A DNA stretch of 64,000 nucleotides from Acinetobacter sp. ANC 4173 (GCF_004331255.1 NZ_SJOF01000002.1:400100-464099), one strand, 5' to 3'. Positions 17,357 to 28,423 are shown, counted from the stretch's first letter. Translations and numbers: made by a program. The notes: generated by a model not told the origin, from the letters alone.

Positions 17357-18745
17357 TTAAATACGCATCCCTAAAATAGCACGCTGTCCTTCACGAATCA
17401 GTGAAACACGCACAATGCTCTCTTTCTTTAAACCTGAAACTGTTTTGATGAACTCTTTCGAATTATTGATGGTCGTATTATTCAATTGGGTAATCACATC
17501 ACCAGGCAGAATTCTTGCTTGAGACGCCACCCCACCACGCATGACATCCTGAATCAGTACGCCACCTTTAATGTTCAGTTGTGCTAACTCAGAAGGTGAT
17601 AAATCACGAATTGCTACCCCAATTTTTGGCCCAGCACTTTCTGCGCCCTGATCCACTTTAGCAGGCGTATCATCTGGGGCTGTGGTTAAGGTTGCAGAAA
17701 TATTACGGGTTTTATCATCACGCAATATTTCAAGTTGAATAGTTTGATTTGGTACAGAACGGTTTAAATAATTGAGGAGTTCTGAGGTCCGTGAAATCGC
17801 TGCACCATTGTATTTCAAAACAATATCACCTGTTTTTAGACCAGCTTTTGCTGCAGGTGAATTTGGTGTTATGTCGGTAATTAAAGTACCTTCTGGTTTC
17901 GGTAAATTGTAAGATTCTGCCAAGTTACGATCGATATCCTGCATCATAACGCCCAGATAAGAACGCGTTACTTTACCATTCTTCTTCAACTGGTCTGCAA
18001 TATCCATAGCAACATCAATTGGGATAGAGAAAGACAAGCCCATATAGCCACCTGTTCCACTAAAAATACGCGAGTTGACCCCAACCACTTCACCACGCTG
18101 ATTAAATAATGGCCCTCCTGAGTTACCAGGGTTTAAGGCAACATCCGTTTGAATAAATGGAACCGATGTCTCACCCATCATATTTCGCATTTTGGCACTC
18201 ACAATCCCTGCCGAAGCTGAATAATCAAAACCAAACGGCGAACCGATGGCCAATACAGGTTCACCTACTTTCAGTTGATCTACATTCCCTGTTGTTAATG
18301 CAGGAAATTGATTACCTTTTACTTTGAGCAATGCCACATCGGTACGTTCATCACTACCAATGACCGTTGCATCTAGTTCACGACGATCGTTCATCATAAT
18401 CGTGACTTTTGAAGCATTTTCGACTACATGATGATTCGTCAACAAATAACCATCTTTACTGATAAAAAATGCACTGCCATAAGCCGTTTTTTCTTGTGGA
18501 ACTTGCTGCTGCGGAATAATGACTTGATTACCAAAGAAACGACGTAAGATCTCTGGTACTTGTTGCTGCATAATTTCTTCTTGGGTCATTTTTTTGACCA
18601 CATTCACGCTCACAACCGCAGGACTAACTTGCTCAACTAAATTTGAAAAATCCACTGCTGGTGCGGCTTGAGTTTGTACTGCCACCATTGTAAAAACCGC
18701 AGCATACATTCCTTTTTGTAAATAGCCACTTTTCATAAAACTCAT
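17357..18745 (-). CDS. mucD: Periplasmic Do-family serine protease (DegP/MucD type)
   Basis: Envelope-stress protease and chaperone that degrades misfolded periplasmic proteins. 462 residues. A signal peptide ends around QTQAAPA (residues 24-30). Catalytic triad: His106 in TNHHVV, Asp136 in RTDVALL and Ser209 in NPGNSGGPLF. Two PDZ domains follow (about residues 255-345 and 370-455). Position next to nadB and lepA matches Pseudomonas mucD, but the sigma factor and anti-sigma genes normally upstream are absent. Divergent from nadB across 220 bases. Confidence 0.95.
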   Translation of the reverse strand: MSFMKSGYLQKGMYAAVFTMVAVQTQAAPAVDFSNLVEQVSPAVVSVNVVKKMTQEEIMQQQVPEILRRFFGNQVIIPQQQVPQEKTAYGSAFFISKDGYLLTNHHVVENASKVTIMMNDRRELDATVIGSDERTDVALLKVKGNQFPALTTGNVDQLKVGEPVLAIGSPFGFDYSASAGIVSAKMRNMMGETSVPFIQTDVALNPGNSGGPLFNQRGEVVGVNSRIFSGTGGYMGLSFSIPIDVAMDIADQLKKNGKVTRSYLGVMMQDIDRNLAESYNLPKPEGTLITDITPNSPAAKAGLKTGDIVLKYNGAAISRTSELLNYLNRSVPNQTIQLEILRDDKTRNISATLTTAPDDTPAKVDQGAESAGPKIGVAIRDLSPSELAQLNIKGGVLIQDVMRGGVASQARILPGDVITQLNNTTINNSKEFIKTVSGLKKESIVRVSLIREGQRAILGMRI

Positions 18746-18965
18746 TCACTCAATTATTGTTACGTATTAGACAAAAAATTTTTATCATAAAACTCGTTAT
18801 TCTTGCGTAATAATATGTTCAATTATGTTTTAGCAAAACAAGTACTTATTTTTAGATTAAGTTATAGGAAGTTAATTGCTTTTTCTGATGAGCACTCGAC
18901 TATTTTACACTTGCCTTTTATCGCAAAAAGCGTTGTCATTACCAAACTTTTTTTAAAATTAGCTG

Positions 18966-20606
18966 ATGGAAATGTCTAATTTAAGCTCAACACATCAATT
19001 TGATGTGATTATTGTGGGCAGTGGTGGCGCAGGTTTAAGTTTAGCACTGTCATTACCTCATCATTTCAATATTGCAGTTTTAGCAAAATCAACCCTAACC
19101 GATGCCAGCACTTATTATGCACAAGGCGGGGTTGCCGCTGTTCTGGATGAAACGGATTCCATTCAACAGCATATTGATGACACCATGATTGCAGGCGCAC
19201 ATTTATGTGAACTCGACGCAGTCAAACAAACCGTTGAAGGCGGTAAACCTTCTGTTGATTTCCTGCTTAATAATGGTGTGCAGTTCACTTTAGATGAGCA
19301 ATCGCAGTTACATTTAACCCGTGAAGGTGGTCACTCACAGCGTCGTATTATTCACGCCGCCGATGCAACAGGGCGTGCAATTTCGACCACGTTGGTACAA
19401 CGTGCGCAAGAAAAAGACAATATTACGATTTTTGAAAATTTTATTGCGATTGATTTAATTACCTCGCAAAAACTCGGCCTAGACGAATCGCATAATCGTG
19501 CTCTGGGCCTATATGCTCTCGATGAAAAAACTGAACAAGTCCACACATTCTTAGCCCCATTTACCGCTTTGGCATGTGGCGGTGCAATGAAAGCCTATCT
19601 GTATACCTCAAACCCTGACATCGCGACAGGTGATGGGATTGCTATGGCGTATCGAGCAGGTTGCCGCGTGGCAAACATGGAGTTTAACCAATTCCATCCT
19701 ACTTGTTTATACCATCCGCAAGCTCGTTCTTTCTTAATTACTGAAGCCATGCGCGGTGAAGGTGCTTATTTAAGATTGCCTGATGGTGAACGCTTCATGT
19801 TGCGTTTTGATGAACGTGCTGAACTGGCACCACGCGATATTGTTGCGCGTGCTATTGACTATGAAATCAAGCGTTTGGGGATTCGTCACGTCTGGTTAGA
19901 CATTACGCATAAGCCTGAAGCATTTGTAAAAGAGCATTTCCCGACGTTGTATGCTCGATTACTTGAATTAGGTATCGATATTACCAAAGAAATGATTCCT
20001 GTAGTCCCTGCTGCACACTACACCTGTGGTGGCGTGGTGGTCGACGAACATAGCCAAACCGATATACACGGTTTATACGCGATTGGTGAGACTTCCTATA
20101 CAGGCCTACATGGCGCTAACCGTATGGCAAGCAATTCCCTACTTGAATGTTTCGTCTATGGCATGAGTGCCGCTGAACATATTGAATCACATTATGTTGA
20201 AAATTATAGCTCGCCTCAAGTGCCAGAATGGGATGATTCGCAGGTCATGAATCCCGATGAAGATGTCGTCATTTTGCAGAACTGGGACGAATTGCGTCAA
20301 ACCATGTGGAACTATGTGGGGATTGTCCGTACCACCAAACGCTTACAACGCGCCTTACACCGTATTGAAATGCTCAAGAGTGAAATCACAGAATATTATG
20401 AAGACTATCAGGTCAGTAAAAATCTGATTGAACTGCGTAACTTGGTGTTGGTTTCAGAAATGATTGTACGTTGTGCAATGGAACGTAAAGAATCTCGTGG
20501 GTTACATTTCACCTTAGACTATCCTGAGTTGGCGCCTGAGTTACGCAAAACTGTACTCACGCCTCCAAACTTTCAAGTTGAAACACCTTTGGTGAATGCT
20601 GAATAA
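18966..20606 (+). CDS. nadB: L-aspartate oxidase
   Basis: FAD enzyme that oxidises L-aspartate to iminoaspartate, the first step of de novo NAD synthesis. 546 residues. FAD-binding motif [15 protein letters not shown] near residue 14, substrate-region motifs [16 protein letters not shown] and [12 protein letters not shown], then AAHYTCGGV and [17 protein letters not shown]. Two ATGs close together (18966 and 18972) have weak ribosome sites. Divergent from mucD. No nadA or nadC gene is in the window. Confidence 0.97.
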   Translation: MEMSNLSSTHQFDVIIVGSGGAGLSLALSLPHHFNIAVLAKSTLTDASTYYAQGGVAAVLDETDSIQQHIDDTMIAGAHLCELDAVKQTVEGGKPSVDFLLNNGVQFTLDEQSQLHLTREGGHSQRRIIHAADATGRAISTTLVQRAQEKDNITIFENFIAIDLITSQKLGLDESHNRALGLYALDEKTEQVHTFLAPFTALACGGAMKAYLYTSNPDIATGDGIAMAYRAGCRVANMEFNQFHPTCLYHPQARSFLITEAMRGEGAYLRLPDGERFMLRFDERAELAPRDIVARAIDYEIKRLGIRHVWLDITHKPEAFVKEHFPTLYARLLELGIDITKEMIPVVPAAHYTCGGVVVDEHSQTDIHGLYAIGETSYTGLHGANRMASNSLLECFVYGMSAAEHIESHYVENYSSPQVPEWDDSQVMNPDEDVVILQNWDELRQTMWNYVGIVRTTKRLQRALHRIEMLKSEITEYYEDYQVSKNLIELRNLVLVSEMIVRCAMERKESRGLHFTLDYPELAPELRKTVLTPPNFQVETPLVNAE

Positions 20607-20611
20607 AATAC

Positions 20612-20643
20612 GGCAGGTACAGTTATTTTGAACTGTACCTGCC
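20612..20643. terminator. Hairpin between convergent genes
   Basis: GGCAGGTACAGTT, loop ATTTTG, AACTGTACCTGCC: 13 perfect base pairs just after nadB. There is no T tract, so it may stabilise the mRNA end or block read-through in both directions. Confidence 0.6.
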
Positions 20644-20683
20644 CATGAAGATACTCAAGCTATCACTCAATTTTAAAAAACAA

Positions 20684-21124
20684 TTACGCAATATTTGATG
20701 GCATTCGCTGTGGTGGTACTGAATATGTTCCTGTCACATGTGCCACAGGTTCATCTTGATCGACTGAATAAATCCAGACTTCTCCCACAATAAGGGCCTT
20801 GCCTACTTTCATCAATTTACAGATACCACGGAGATCTTGCGAAGCCGTAGGTTTACGCAAAAAGTTAATATTCAAATTGGTGGTGACGGCTAAGCCAACC
20901 AGTCCGATTTCCCCAAGGATGGCAATATACAAGGCATAATCTGCAACCGTCATCATGGTGGGTCCTGAAACCGTACCACCGGGGCGCAAATCCCGATCAT
21001 CAATATGATAAATGACCGTCGCACCCCGATCAGTAACAGATTCAATCTCACATTTTTCTAAACTTTGCGGAAAATGTTGCATCAAAAACTGAATAATTTC
21101 AGCTTGTTTACTTTGCATATTCAT
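20684..21124 (-). CDS. PaaI-family thioesterase (hotdog fold)
   Basis: 146 residues with the hotdog pattern LRPGGTVSGPTMMTVADYALYIAI around residues 46-69, in which the Asp and the Gly-rich turn form the usual thioesterase site, and later TTNLNINFLRKP. The substrate is unknown. It lies 83 bases after tmk in the same direction and may be the last gene of the pabC-mltG-tmk unit, in the place where holB is found in many other gammaproteobacteria. Confidence 0.88.
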   Translation of the reverse strand: MNMQSKQAEIIQFLMQHFPQSLEKCEIESVTDRGATVIYHIDDRDLRPGGTVSGPTMMTVADYALYIAILGEIGLVGLAVTTNLNINFLRKPTASQDLRGICKLMKVGKALIVGEVWIYSVDQDEPVAHVTGTYSVPPQRMPSNIA

Positions 21125-21207
21125 TGCGTATTATTGTCCTACTTCCCTATTTGATCATCACTATAAAAGATTATTCAGTGATCGACACTAGGAAAATCGA
21201 TCAACAA

Positions 21208-21807
21208 TTACACTAAATAAGACAATGCTTGGGCAAAAACTTGTTCTGGTGTCTGCGTGGCATCTAAACGCTTCATTCGTTCTGGATTTTGCTCCCAAAG
21301 CGTTTGATAACCTGCACGTACTTTATCAAAAAAGCTGACTTTTTCTTGCTCAAAACGATCTAAAGCACCACGCTCCCGTGCACGCGCCATGCCTGTTTCA
21401 ATTGGAGCATCAAGCCAGAAGGTAATATTCGGCATATGTGAAACAAAATGATCGTTTAATAAATTTAATTTGGTTTGATCCAAGCCACGTCCTGAACATT
21501 GATAAGCAAAACTTGCATCGGTAAAACGGTCACATAAAACAGTTTTACCTGCTTGCAAGGCTGGGACAATGACCTGTTGTAAATGCTGCGCACGTGCAGC
21601 ATAAATCAACAATAACTCAGTATCATTTGACATCGATTCATCATGATTCACGGCAAGAAGTAGACTACGAATTTGCTCTGCCATTGGCGTTCCGCCTGGC
21701 TCACGCGTCAGCACGACTTCTGTACCTTGCTGTTGAAAATACTCATGAATTTTACGAATGAGAGTGGTTTTCCCGACACCTTCTGTGCCTTCAAAACTAA
21801 TAAACAT
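21208..21807 (-). CDS. tmk: Thymidylate kinase
   Basis: Phosphorylates dTMP to dTDP in the dTTP pathway. 199 residues. P loop FEGTEGVGKTT (Lys13), then LTREPGGTPMAEQIR and CDRFTDASFAYQCSGRG, where the DR(Y/F) motif and the LID region are recognisable. Starts 3 bases after mltG ends, so the two are translationally linked. Confidence 0.97.
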   Translation of the reverse strand: MFISFEGTEGVGKTTLIRKIHEYFQQQGTEVVLTREPGGTPMAEQIRSLLLAVNHDESMSNDTELLLIYAARAQHLQQVIVPALQAGKTVLCDRFTDASFAYQCSGRGLDQTKLNLLNDHFVSHMPNITFWLDAPIETGMARARERGALDRFEQEKVSFFDKVRAGYQTLWEQNPERMKRLDATQTPEQVFAQALSYLV

Positions 21808-21810
21808 ACC

Positions 21811-22875
21811 TCACTCCTGTTTCGATTTTAATACGGATAAATATTCTTTGACGGCACGATTATGCTCTTCCAAAGTTGCACTAAATTTATGTCCGCCATT
21901 CCCCGTGGCAACAAAATAAATCGTGTTGGAGTCATCTGGATGCATTGCTGCCTCAATCGCCTTTTTACTTGGTAAAGCAATTGGTGTTGGAGGCAAGCCA
22001 CTCATGGTGTAGGTGTTATACGCAGTCGGTGTTCTTAAATCTTGGCGGGTAATATTACCGTTATAACTATCTCCCATCCCGTAAATGACGGTTGGATCGG
22101 TTTGTAAACGCATACCTTTTTGTAAACGGCGTACAAATACCCCTGAAACTTGCTGTAATTCACTGTCCAAACTGGTCTCTTTTTCAATAATCGACGCCAT
22201 AATCAGCGCTTCATATTTATCTTTATAGGGTAGATTCTGAGCACGATTTTCCCAAGCCTGATCCAAATTCTTCATTTGACGGCGATACAAATCTGTCAAA
22301 ATTTTCTTGTCCGATTCACCTTTATTAAAGAAATAAGTATCTGGTGCAAATAAACCTTCAGGGTGTGAAAAAGGAATATTTAAGGATTGTAACATCTCCG
22401 CTTGCGGTAGATTTGAAACCTCTTTTTTTACTAGTGGATTCTGTTGTAATTGATCAATCAATTGTTTAAAAGTGGTGCCTTCAATCACTAAAACACGATT
22501 CATCTGCGCATTTTCAGCATTGGAAATAAACTCCAAGACCTGACGTACACTCATGCCCTGATCAATTTCATAGACGCCCGCTTTTAAGCTCTCGTGAATC
22601 ATGATTTTTTGATAAAGCTTTAAAATGATAGGAAAATGTATTTTATTTTCTTTCGATAGTCGATCAATCAAACCCGAATAGCTATCGCCCTGACCAATCG
22701 CTAAAAGCTGTTTTTTCCCTTCGACGGGATAAGCTTTAAATAAGCTCGACCAAAGAATCCCCAAGACAACAACAAGAAATAGCCCAATAAAAATCCCCCA
22801 TTTTTTTGCGGAGAATGTTGCTGTTGGCGTGCTTTTTTTAGCAGGCTTTTTTTTCGGTTTTGGTTTACTGCTCAT
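21811..22875 (-). CDS. mltG: Endolytic murein transglycosylase
   Basis: Membrane-anchored lytic enzyme that cuts nascent glycan strands and so sets their length. 354 residues: a lysine- and proline-rich cytoplasmic head, one membrane segment (about residues 25-46), a LysM-like region and the YceG catalytic domain with ASIIEKET holding the catalytic Glu, and LQTDPTVIYGMG. It sits between pabC and tmk, the usual order. Confidence 0.96.
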   Translation of the reverse strand: MSSKPKPKKKPAKKSTPTATFSAKKWGIFIGLFLVVVLGILWSSLFKAYPVEGKKQLLAIGQGDSYSGLIDRLSKENKIHFPIILKLYQKIMIHESLKAGVYEIDQGMSVRQVLEFISNAENAQMNRVLVIEGTTFKQLIDQLQQNPLVKKEVSNLPQAEMLQSLNIPFSHPEGLFAPDTYFFNKGESDKKILTDLYRRQMKNLDQAWENRAQNLPYKDKYEALIMASIIEKETSLDSELQQVSGVFVRRLQKGMRLQTDPTVIYGMGDSYNGNITRQDLRTPTAYNTYTMSGLPPTPIALPSKKAIEAAMHPDDSNTIYFVATGNGGHKFSATLEEHNRAVKEYLSVLKSKQE

Positions 22876-22882
22876 AATAAGA

Positions 22883-23695
22883 TTAGGCTATCTGATTCAA
22901 TTCTAAAGTGTTAAAAAGTTCAATACAGGGTTCAACCATTAATACTTGCTGATCTAACCCTGTGGCAATTTTCATGGGCTGCAAAGCATTACAGAAAAAT
23001 AGGCTTTGTATATTCAAAGTTTCTTCCGATTTGACTAAACGCTGTTCGCATTGAATCCCTTGCTGCTGCATACGACGTAAAATTTCCGCACGCATGACGC
23101 CATGCACGCCATTATAACGAAGTTCAGGCGTAATCCATGTGTCATTTATGCGAAAGAAACAATTACTGCTTATCCCTTCAACAACTGAGCCGTGTACATC
23201 CAATACCAAAGCCTCTAGCCAACCCTGTTGATCGGCTTCTTGTTTGAGCATCACTTGTTCCAAGCGATTTAAACTTTTAATGCCAACCAAGTTCGGCATA
23301 CTCAATCCCATGACATGCTGCAAGATACCCGACTGAATTTTCTGGTAATGAAATGTGTCGACAGCTTGCGGATAAAAGAACACCCAAACATCTGCAGGAT
23401 GATCAGGCAAACTATAGCCGCGTTGCCCTTCTCCACGACTAATCACAACTTTTAAGGTCCCATTTAGGTGTCCAAAATCTTGCTGCATTTTCACTAAAGT
23501 TTCAGCAATCAAAGCTAAGTTTGCATTAAGCAATAAACGCTCACATGCCAACTGTAAACGCGCGTAATGTAAGCGTTCCAGCTCAATTTTATTCTTCACA
23601 ATTCGTGCAGTCGTAAAGCAGCCATCGCCATAATGAAAAGCACGATCCAGCAAAGCAATATTCGTAACTTCCTGTGCATTCTTAAAACAAAGCAT
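22883..23695 (-). CDS. pabC: Aminodeoxychorismate lyase
   Basis: PLP fold-type IV lyase that splits 4-amino-4-deoxychorismate into p-aminobenzoate and pyruvate for folate synthesis. 270 residues. LLDRAFHYGDGCFTTARI near the N-terminus and GIKSLNRLEQVML with Lys140 as the PLP lysine are diagnostic; VVEGISSNCFF follows. First gene of the pabC-mltG-tmk unit; 7 bases separate it from mltG. Confidence 0.95.
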   Translation of the reverse strand: MLCFKNAQEVTNIALLDRAFHYGDGCFTTARIVKNKIELERLHYARLQLACERLLLNANLALIAETLVKMQQDFGHLNGTLKVVISRGEGQRGYSLPDHPADVWVFFYPQAVDTFHYQKIQSGILQHVMGLSMPNLVGIKSLNRLEQVMLKQEADQQGWLEALVLDVHGSVVEGISSNCFFRINDTWITPELRYNGVHGVMRAEILRRMQQQGIQCEQRLVKSEETLNIQSLFFCNALQPMKIATGLDQQVLMVEPCIELFNTLELNQIA

Positions 23696-23857
23696 AACCT
23701 ACTCCCCAAAAGACCCTGCTGTAGTTTAGGGACTACATTATGTAACTTATTTCTTTTTTATTCATATCAAATTCGTTTTTTATTATTTTTTTTGCAAAAA
23801 ACACGGCGCTATTCTTTGCTCATGTTATCGAACATTTAGAATTATTGAGGTCTGCAA

Positions 23858-24865
23858 ATGCGTTTTACTACACTTAAACTCGGAGTCGTTGCTGCACTAA
23901 TTTCCATTACAGCTGTGCATGCTTCTGCCAAAGATTTCTTAAATGTGTCTTATGATCCGACACGTGAACTCTATGAAGATTTTAACAAACAGTTTGGACA
24001 ATATTGGAAAAGCCGTACAGGTCAGGACGTAAATTTCAAACAATCCCATGGTGGTTCTGGAAAACAGGCACGTGCCGTAATTGATGGTTTAGATGCTGAC
24101 GTTGTTACTTTGGCTTTGGCAGCCGATATTGATGCAATTGCGGATAAAACCAACCTACTTCCAAAAGACTGGCAAAAGAAATTCCCACAAAACTCGACAC
24201 CGTATACTTCAACCATCGTCTTTTTAGTTCGTAAGGGCAATCCAAAAGGGATTAAAGATTGGGGTGATTTAGTCAAACCGGGTGTAGACATTATTACGCC
24301 AAATCCAAAAACTTCAGGTGGCGCACGTTGGAACTATTTGGGTGCATGGGCATGGGCGAAACATAAATATGGTTCTGATGCCAAAGCACAAGATTTTGTG
24401 CGTCAAATTTATAAACAAACCAAAGTGCTCGACTCTGGTGCCCGTGGTGCAACCACAACTTTTGCTGAACGTGGTATCGGGGATGTATTACTGGCTTGGG
24501 AAAATGAAGCATACCTCGCTGTTCGTGAACAACCTGGTAAGTTCGACATTATCACACCATCTTTATCTATTTTAGCGGAACCTCCAGTTGCAATTGTTGA
24601 AAAGAATGCACAAAAAGATGGCAATTTAAATCTTGCGAAAGGTTATCTGAACTTCCTGTATTCACCTCAGGGACAAGAGATTGCGGCGAAAAACTATTAC
24701 CGCCCACGTAATGCAAATGTACTGAAAAAATATTCAACAACCTTTAAGCCATTAAAACTGGTCACAATTGATAAAGAGTTTGGTGGTTGGACCAAAGTGC
24801 AGAAACAGCATTTTGACAACGGTGGTGTTTTCGATCAAATCGTGAAAGCCAATAGCGCGAAATAA
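23858..24865 (+). CDS. sbp: Periplasmic sulfate-binding protein
   Basis: Substrate-binding component of the sulfate/thiosulfate ABC importer. 335 residues with a signal peptide ending near AVHASA (residues 19-24), then [17 protein letters not shown], the [13 protein letters not shown] sulfate-binding loop, [14 protein letters not shown], and YNYL/YYRPRN regions. First gene of the sbp-hydrolase-cysTWA-cysB locus. Transcription is probably activated by the CysB encoded at the end of the locus; I did not find an unambiguous CysB site by eye. Confidence 0.96.
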   Translation: MRFTTLKLGVVAALISITAVHASAKDFLNVSYDPTRELYEDFNKQFGQYWKSRTGQDVNFKQSHGGSGKQARAVIDGLDADVVTLALAADIDAIADKTNLLPKDWQKKFPQNSTPYTSTIVFLVRKGNPKGIKDWGDLVKPGVDIITPNPKTSGGARWNYLGAWAWAKHKYGSDAKAQDFVRQIYKQTKVLDSGARGATTTFAERGIGDVLLAWENEAYLAVREQPGKFDIITPSLSILAEPPVAIVEKNAQKDGNLNLAKGYLNFLYSPQGQEIAAKNYYRPRNANVLKKYSTTFKPLKLVTIDKEFGGWTKVQKQHFDNGGVFDQIVKANSAK

Positions 24866-24895
24866 GCGGTTATTCAATTACACAGGAGCAACGTC

Positions 24896-25501
24896 ATGAT
24901 TCATACCTTAATCGTACCTGGTGTAGGTGGTAGTGAAGCACAACACTGGCAATCTTGGTTGCAACGTAACCTCATGTCTAGCTCCCGTGTACATCAGACC
25001 AATTGGAACCAACCTGTCCTTAATCACTGGGTAGACCAATTTACGAAAACTCTACGTCCACTTCAAGGTGATGTACAAATTGTCGCACATAGCTTTGGCT
25101 GTTTAACCGCAGTGGCTGCATTAGCATTGCACCCCGAGCTAAACAAACATGTGAAAAAGTTGATTCTGGTTGCACCTGCCAATCCTGCCCGATTTGGTGA
25201 AGCAGGTTTCGCACGTGACAGTAAAACTGATTATCAAGCTTTCTTTCACCAATTGAAGATTCAGGTGCCAACCACCCTGCTGATTAGTGAAAATGATCCA
25301 TGGTTAAACTTTGAAGATGCGCAGCAGTTGGCTCGTAACTGGAAACTGCAACCCGTTAATTTAGGTCAAGTGGGACATATTAATGTTGCATCAGGTTTTG
25401 GTCCATTTCCTGAAATCTATGACTATATGATTCCTGAACGCTCACTGTCTCGAATGTGTCTGTCTGATGATTATCCGAATTTTCTAAACTATGCACACTA
25501 G
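24896..25501 (+). CDS. Serine alpha/beta hydrolase (RBBP9/YdeN type)
   Basis: 201 residues. Features of the family: VPGVGGSEAQHWQSWL at the N-terminus, nucleophile elbow VAHSFGCLTA (Ser at about residue 66), acid in SENDPWLNF and His in VGHINVASGFGPFPE. Thirty bases after sbp and 75 before cysT, so probably co-transcribed with the sulfate genes. A role in using organic sulfur esters is conceivable but is only inferred from position. Confidence 0.88.
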   Translation: MIHTLIVPGVGGSEAQHWQSWLQRNLMSSSRVHQTNWNQPVLNHWVDQFTKTLRPLQGDVQIVAHSFGCLTAVAALALHPELNKHVKKLILVAPANPARFGEAGFARDSKTDYQAFFHQLKIQVPTTLLISENDPWLNFEDAQQLARNWKLQPVNLGQVGHINVASGFGPFPEIYDYMIPERSLSRMCLSDDYPNFLNYAH

Positions 25502-25576
25502 GGTCTGCATAATTTAATTTACTGATTATTTTACTGATTTTATTTGATCAGTATTCTCACATTTTGAGGAATTGTC

Positions 25577-26410
25577 ATGTCGCAGCGATCCCGAGTGCTG
25601 CCAGGGTTTGGACTTTCGCTAGGTTTTACCCTCGCCTATTTATCTTTAATTGTACTTATTCCACTTTCAGCAGTTTTTATTCGATCTCTAGATATTGGCT
25701 GGGCCGGTTTATGGGAAATTTTAAGTTCTGAACGTATCTTAAAAGCACTCCAACTCAGCTTTAGTACTGCCTTATTAGCAGCCATCATTAATGTCATTTT
25801 TGGTTTATTACTGGCGTGGTGCTTGGTTCGTTATCGTTTTCCAGGTAAACGCATTGTAGATGCCTTAGTCGACTTACCTTTTGCTTTACCCACTGCGGTG
25901 GCAGGTATTGCCCTAACCTCACTTTATGCACCGACGGGTTGGGTTGGACAATATCTTGATCCTTTAGGCATTCAAGTGGCATACACCCCGATCGGGATCA
26001 CGCTTGCGCTTATTTTTATTGGCATCCCTTTTGTGGTGCGTACTGTTCAACCTGTATTAAGTGATTTAGAAACCGAACTCGAAGAAGCAGCATCTGCCTT
26101 AGGTGCGAACCGTCTGCAAATTGTGACTAAAATTATTTTACCCATTTTATTTCCTGCACTTCTGACAGGTTTTGCTTTGGCATTTGCACGTGGTGTCGGT
26201 GAATATGGTTCTGTCATTTTCATTGCAGGCAATCAACCATTCAAAACTGAAATTGCGCCACTCATGATTATCTCTCGTTTAGAAGAATATGATTATGCCG
26301 GTGCAACCACCATTGCTGTGGTCATGCTGTTAATTTCATTTGCACTGCTCTTTTTAATTAACTTATTACAAGCATGGGCAAGTCGTCGCACAGGGAGAAC
26401 TGCAATATGA
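25577..26410 (+). CDS. cysT: Sulfate/thiosulfate ABC transporter permease CysT
   Basis: Inner-membrane permease of the sulfate importer (also called CysU). 277 residues with about six membrane segments. The EAA loop reads [23 protein letters not shown], the contact point for Cys[20 protein letters not shown] is typical of CysT. Its TGA overlaps the cysW ATG (ATGA at 26407-26410). Confidence 0.96.
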   Translation: MSQRSRVLPGFGLSLGFTLAYLSLIVLIPLSAVFIRSLDIGWAGLWEILSSERILKALQLSFSTALLAAIINVIFGLLLAWCLVRYRFPGKRIVDALVDLPFALPTAVAGIALTSLYAPTGWVGQYLDPLGIQVAYTPIGITLALIFIGIPFVVRTVQPVLSDLETELEEAASALGANRLQIVTKIILPILFPALLTGFALAFARGVGEYGSVIFIAGNQPFKTEIAPLMIISRLEEYDYAGATTIAVVMLLISFALLFLINLLQAWASRRTGRTAI

Positions 26411-27297
26411 GCTTAGTTACCAACAGCAATGCCTTTGCTGAACGTCTACAGTCCCGTGATGCCACCCGTGAACCCGTTTGGGTCCGTTACACTTTACTGA
26501 GCATTGCCTTAATTTTTTTCTTAAGTTGCTTAATTCTTCCGCTCATTTTGGTTTTTGTAGAAGCCTTTAAACAAGGAGTTGGGGTTTACTTTCAGGCACT
26601 GGTCGATCCAGACACATTGTCTGCGGTAAAACTCACTTTACTCACAGCAGTAATCGCAGTTCCATTAAATGTGGTGTTTGGTGTAGCTGCAGCATGGTCG
26701 GTGGCCAAGTTTAATTTCCGTGGTAAATCCATTTTGACCACCCTAATTGATCTGCCATTTTCTGTTTCACCTGTCATTGCAGGTTTAATGTTGGTACTGA
26801 TTTTTGGTACCCAAGGCTGGATGGGGAATTGGTTACTCGACCATGACATCAAAATTCTATATGCCGTTCCTGCCATTGTACTTGCCACTATATTTATTAC
26901 GGTTCCTTTTGTGGCTCGTGAACTGATCCCGCTTATGGAAGCGCAAGGCACGGAAGAAGAAGAAGCGGCGATGGTTCTTGGTGCTTCAGGTTGGCAAACC
27001 TTCTGGAAAGTCACCCTACCAAATATTAAATGGGGCCTGATTTATGGTGTGATTCTGTGTAATGCACGTGCTATGGGTGAATTCGGTGCAGTATCCGTAG
27101 TTTCAGGACACATTCGCGGAGAAACCAACACCTTACCCTTACATGTCGAAATTCTTTATAACGAGTACACCTTTAGTGCGGCTTTTGCAGTGTCCTCCTT
27201 ATTGGCTTTACTGGCGATTGTTACCTTGATTTTGAAAACTTGGGTTGAATATCGTCAGGAAAAGCAAAACAAAAGTAACAGCAGTTCAAGTCTTTAA
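26407..27297 (+). CDS. cysW: Sulfate/thiosulfate ABC transporter permease CysW
   Basis: Second permease subunit. 296 residues from the ATG at 26407, which overlaps the cysT stop and has GGGAGA upstream; an upstream in-frame start inside cysT is rejected. About six membrane segments, with [20 protein letters not shown] and the EAA loop [41 protein letters not shown] is typical of CysW. Confidence 0.95.
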   Translation: MSLVTNSNAFAERLQSRDATREPVWVRYTLLSIALIFFLSCLILPLILVFVEAFKQGVGVYFQALVDPDTLSAVKLTLLTAVIAVPLNVVFGVAAAWSVAKFNFRGKSILTTLIDLPFSVSPVIAGLMLVLIFGTQGWMGNWLLDHDIKILYAVPAIVLATIFITVPFVARELIPLMEAQGTEEEEAAMVLGASGWQTFWKVTLPNIKWGLIYGVILCNARAMGEFGAVSVVSGHIRGETNTLPLHVEILYNEYTFSAAFAVSSLLALLAIVTLILKTWVEYRQEKQNKSNSSSSL

Positions 27298-27311
27298 ATA
27301 GGAATGTCCCC

Positions 27312-28373
27312 ATGAGTATTCAAGTCAAAAACATTGAAAAAAACTTTGGTGCATTCCATGCACTTAAAAATATATCTTTAGATTTCCCTGAAGGTCAATT
27401 GGTGGCTTTACTTGGTCCTTCAGGTTGCGGTAAAACCACCCTACTCCGTATTATTGCGGGTTTAGAATCAGCAGATGGTGGACAGGTGATTTTAGAAGGC
27501 CAAGATGCCACCGATGTACATGTGCGCGAACGTCAAGTTGGCTTTGTATTCCAACACTATGCTCTATTCCGTCACATGACTGTCTTTGACAATATTGCCT
27601 TTGGTTTACGTGTTCGTCCGCGTGCAACACGCCCTTCGGAAGCAGAAATTAAAAAACGTGTTACCCGTTTACTGGATTTGGTTCAGCTTGGTTTCTTATC
27701 AGACCGTTATCCTGCACAACTTTCAGGTGGACAGCGTCAACGTATTGCCTTGGCACGTGCCTTAGCAGTTGAACCACGCGTATTGCTGCTGGATGAACCT
27801 TTTGGTGCACTCGATGCCAAAGTACGTAAAGAACTACGTCGTTGGTTACGTACCTTACATGACGAATTGCACATTACTTCAATTTTTGTGACGCACGATC
27901 AGGAAGAAGCGTTAGAAGTTGCCGATCAAATTGTGGTGATGAACAAAGGCAATGTCGAACAGATTGGTTCGCCTCGCGAAGTCTATGAAAAACCTGCCAC
28001 ACCGTTTGTCTTTGACTTTTTAGGACAGGCGAACCGCTTTGAAGGTCACAATCATCAAGGCATTATTCAACTGGGTGAAGACCGTATTCAATTAGATGCT
28101 GCTCAACATGTGCCACATGGCAATGTAGTTGCCTTTGCACGTCCCAATGAATTACGCATTCATACCCACCCCCAAGACAATGCGATTCAAGCCACATTCT
28201 TACGTGAAATTTGGATTGCAGGCAAAGTCTTGGCTGAATTACAAGACCGTCAGGGCAACCTGATTGAAATCACACTCAGCCCAGAAGAGTCAAAATTACA
28301 TCAATTTAGACCAAATCAAACTGTTTGGTTGAGTGCAACTGCATTACACTTATTCGAAAATCAAGTCGCATAG
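27312..28373 (+). CDS. cysA: Sulfate/thiosulfate ABC transporter ATPase
   Basis: ATP-binding subunit driving sulfate import. 353 residues. Walker [10 protein letters not shown], signature [15 protein letters not shown], Walker [13 protein letters not shown], switch His in [14 protein letters not shown], and a C-terminal TOBE-like regulatory domain (about residues 235-350). Starts 14 bases after cysW. Confidence 0.97.
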   Translation: MSIQVKNIEKNFGAFHALKNISLDFPEGQLVALLGPSGCGKTTLLRIIAGLESADGGQVILEGQDATDVHVRERQVGFVFQHYALFRHMTVFDNIAFGLRVRPRATRPSEAEIKKRVTRLLDLVQLGFLSDRYPAQLSGGQRQRIALARALAVEPRVLLLDEPFGALDAKVRKELRRWLRTLHDELHITSIFVTHDQEEALEVADQIVVMNKGNVEQIGSPREVYEKPATPFVFDFLGQANRFEGHNHQGIIQLGEDRIQLDAAQHVPHGNVVAFARPNELRIHTHPQDNAIQATFLREIWIAGKVLAELQDRQGNLIEITLSPEESKLHQFRPNQTVWLSATALHLFENQVA

Positions 28374-28382
28374 AGACATAGA

Positions 28383-28404
28383 GGTGAGGCATGACCGCCT
28401 CACC
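28383..28404 (+). other. Hairpin between cysA and cysB
   Basis: GGTGAGGC, loop ATGACC, GCCTCACC: 8 perfect base pairs without a T tract, immediately before the cysB ribosome site. It may reduce read-through or set relative cysA/cysB mRNA levels. Its presence argues against the longer cysB start at 28391. Confidence 0.5.
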
Positions 28405-28423
28405 CGCTTTAAGGTATAGAGAA

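Noticed and set aside
26374..26406. Longer cysW start inside cysT
   Set aside because: The ATG at 26407 overlaps the cysT stop as ATGA with a good ribosome site, the usual arrangement.
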